From: Saprospirales bacterium
GTDB taxonomy: Bacteria > Bacteroidota > Bacteroidia > Chitinophagales > Saprospiraceae
Length of the DNA stretch: 7,692 bases
Direction of reading: 5' to 3'
Assembly: GCA_003448025.1 (NCBI GenBank)
Contig: DLXL01000413.1
Coordinates: forward strand, 2,525-10,216
Part shown: positions 7,403 to 7,692 of the stretch, one piece after another
Layout of the letters: every line of letters begins with the position of its first letter
Position numbering within the stretch: position 1 is the first letter of the stretch
Position numbers and translations under genes: made by a program
Notes under the pieces: generated by a model
Seen by the model: the letters and a program-made list of their open reading frames with translations, nothing else
What the model was told of the DNA's origin: nothing
Databases searched by the model: none

Positions 7403-7465
7403 TTGTGCATGTACATTTTGGTTTCAGACCTATGAGGTTTCCGGATACCTACGGTATGTACACAA
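7403..7465. repeat. Nested inverted repeats in the right intergenic region
   Basis: TTGTG (7403-7407) plus TACAT (7412-7416) can pair with ATGTA plus CACAA (7456-7465), giving 10 bp with a 4-base bulge. Inside it, AGGTTTCCGGATACCT (7435-7450) is a palindrome at 14 of 16 positions, and ATACC-TAC-GGTAT (7445-7457) is a 5-bp hairpin with a 3-base loop. The structures overlap and would be mutually exclusive. No coding potential was seen here. Confidence 0.4.
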
Positions 7466-7475
7466 GTTGCTTTAA

Positions 7476-7488
7476 GGGGCAGCGCCCC
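7476..7488. repeat. Hairpin GGGGC-AGC-GCCCC
   Basis: A perfect 5-bp G/C-only stem with an AGC loop. It forms the first half of a pair with the hairpin at 7528-7540, which has the same stem length and the same loop. It is not followed by a T run, so it does not look like an intrinsic terminator. The surrounding string resembles, from memory, a dispersed intergenic repeat of Bacteroidota genomes. Confidence 0.55.
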
Positions 7489-7527
7489 GAAGATATTTGT
7501 AGTCATAAAATTCATTTAAGGAGCGGA

Positions 7528-7540
7528 GGTGCAGCGCACC
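7528..7540. repeat. Hairpin GGTGC-AGC-GCACC
   Basis: A perfect 5-bp stem with an AGC loop, 39 bases after the hairpin at 7476-7488. Stem sequence differs from the first hairpin at one base pair (GGGGC versus GGTGC) while loop and length are kept. The A/T-rich linker between them (7489-7527) has no gene. Confidence 0.55.
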
Positions 7541-7566
7541 GGCATTAGTTCCTTATCATATTGGCA

Positions 7567-7592
7567 ATCTCGCACACAAGAAGTGGTGAGAT
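7567..7592. repeat. Imperfect stem-loop ATCTC-g-CAC / GTG-gt-GAGAT
   Basis: Five outer and three inner base pairs are separated by a small 1x2 internal loop and close a 7-base loop (7576-7582). It lies in non-coding DNA between the AGC hairpins and the terminal inverted repeat. This could be chance. Confidence 0.25.
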
Positions 7593-7643
7593 AATTGGTT
7601 AATCATGCCGGGTAATTTGACATTAATTCAACAGTCTGGCATT

Positions 7644-7681
7644 GTTACTTTTCTTTTTGCTTGCCCAAAAAGAAAAGTAAC
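7644..7681. repeat. Perfect 16-bp inverted repeat, terminator-like or dispersed repeat
   Basis: GTTACTTTTCTTTTTG (7644-7659) is the exact reverse complement of CAAAAAGAAAAGTAAC (7666-7681), with a 6-base loop CTTGCC (7660-7665). An A-rich tail (caaaagaaaaa) runs to the end of the window. The stem is A/T-rich, so it is not a classic GC-stem terminator. Strings of the type 'CCCAAAAAGAAAAGTAACCAAAAG' are, from memory, recurrent between genes in Bacteroidota. It may extend past the window. Confidence 0.6.
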
Positions 7682-7692
7682 CAAAAGAAAAA

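Larger units (their letters stand above)
7356..7692. other. Non-coding region upstream of the T9SS gene, about 340 bases
   Basis: I see no credible gene on either strand: the short open frames lack family resemblance and lie across hairpins. The content is the set of stem-loops listed separately, clustered from about 7403 to the right edge. No tRNA or transposase-like sequence was recognised. A structured RNA or a non-autonomous repeat is possible but unproven. Confidence 0.5.

Noticed and set aside
1..7692. Defence system, CRISPR array, integrase or transposase
   Set aside because: No repeat-spacer array and no recombinase, nuclease or helicase motifs were seen in any coding region.

Overview
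The window looks like a chromosomal segment from a Bacteroidota bacterium, probably from the Saprospiria/Chitinophagia part of the phylum (class is inference). The signs are two very large exported proteins with Sec signal peptides and C-terminal type IX secretion (T9SS) type A sorting domains, promoters of the Bacteroidota form TAnnTTTG, no strong Shine-Dalgarno sequences, and dispersed-repeat-like intergenic DNA of a kind I associate with this phylum.

Layout from left to right. Positions 1-174 are a non-coding, pyrimidine-rich edge. Positions 175-3804 (minus) encode a 1209-residue multidomain reprolysin-like (M12B-type metzincin) secreted protein with a P-domain, a CSPG/cadherin-like repeat and a T9SS sorting domain. 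Its zinc motif reads QEVGHQFGGGH, so the first zinc-binding histidine is replaced by glutamine. A 168-base divergent intergenic region follows, with a good promoter for a short plus-strand gene at 3973-4392, a single-DTG retropepsin-like (clan AA) cytoplasmic aspartic protease of 139 residues. That gene converges on a minus-strand locus at 4427-7270, which reads as one 947-codon T9SS adhesin-like gene broken by a single in-frame TGA at codon 669. The stop falls inside a jelly-roll (choice-of-anchor J / cleaved-adhesin-like) domain. One side keeps the signal peptide, the other keeps the SprB-like repeat and the sorting domain. Positions 7334-7692 hold a promoter edge and then a non-coding stretch dense in short hairpins, ending in a perfect 16-bp inverted repeat.

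The two large genes are T9SS cargo: Sec exports them to the periplasm and the C-terminal domain routes them across the outer membrane for anchoring or release. The aspartic protease is not obviously part of that pathway; its placement between them may be incidental. I see no defence system, CRISPR array, tRNA, rRNA, transposase or integrase. The most valuable points are the in-frame stop in the second cargo gene, the missing zinc ligand in the first, and the structured repeat region at the right edge.
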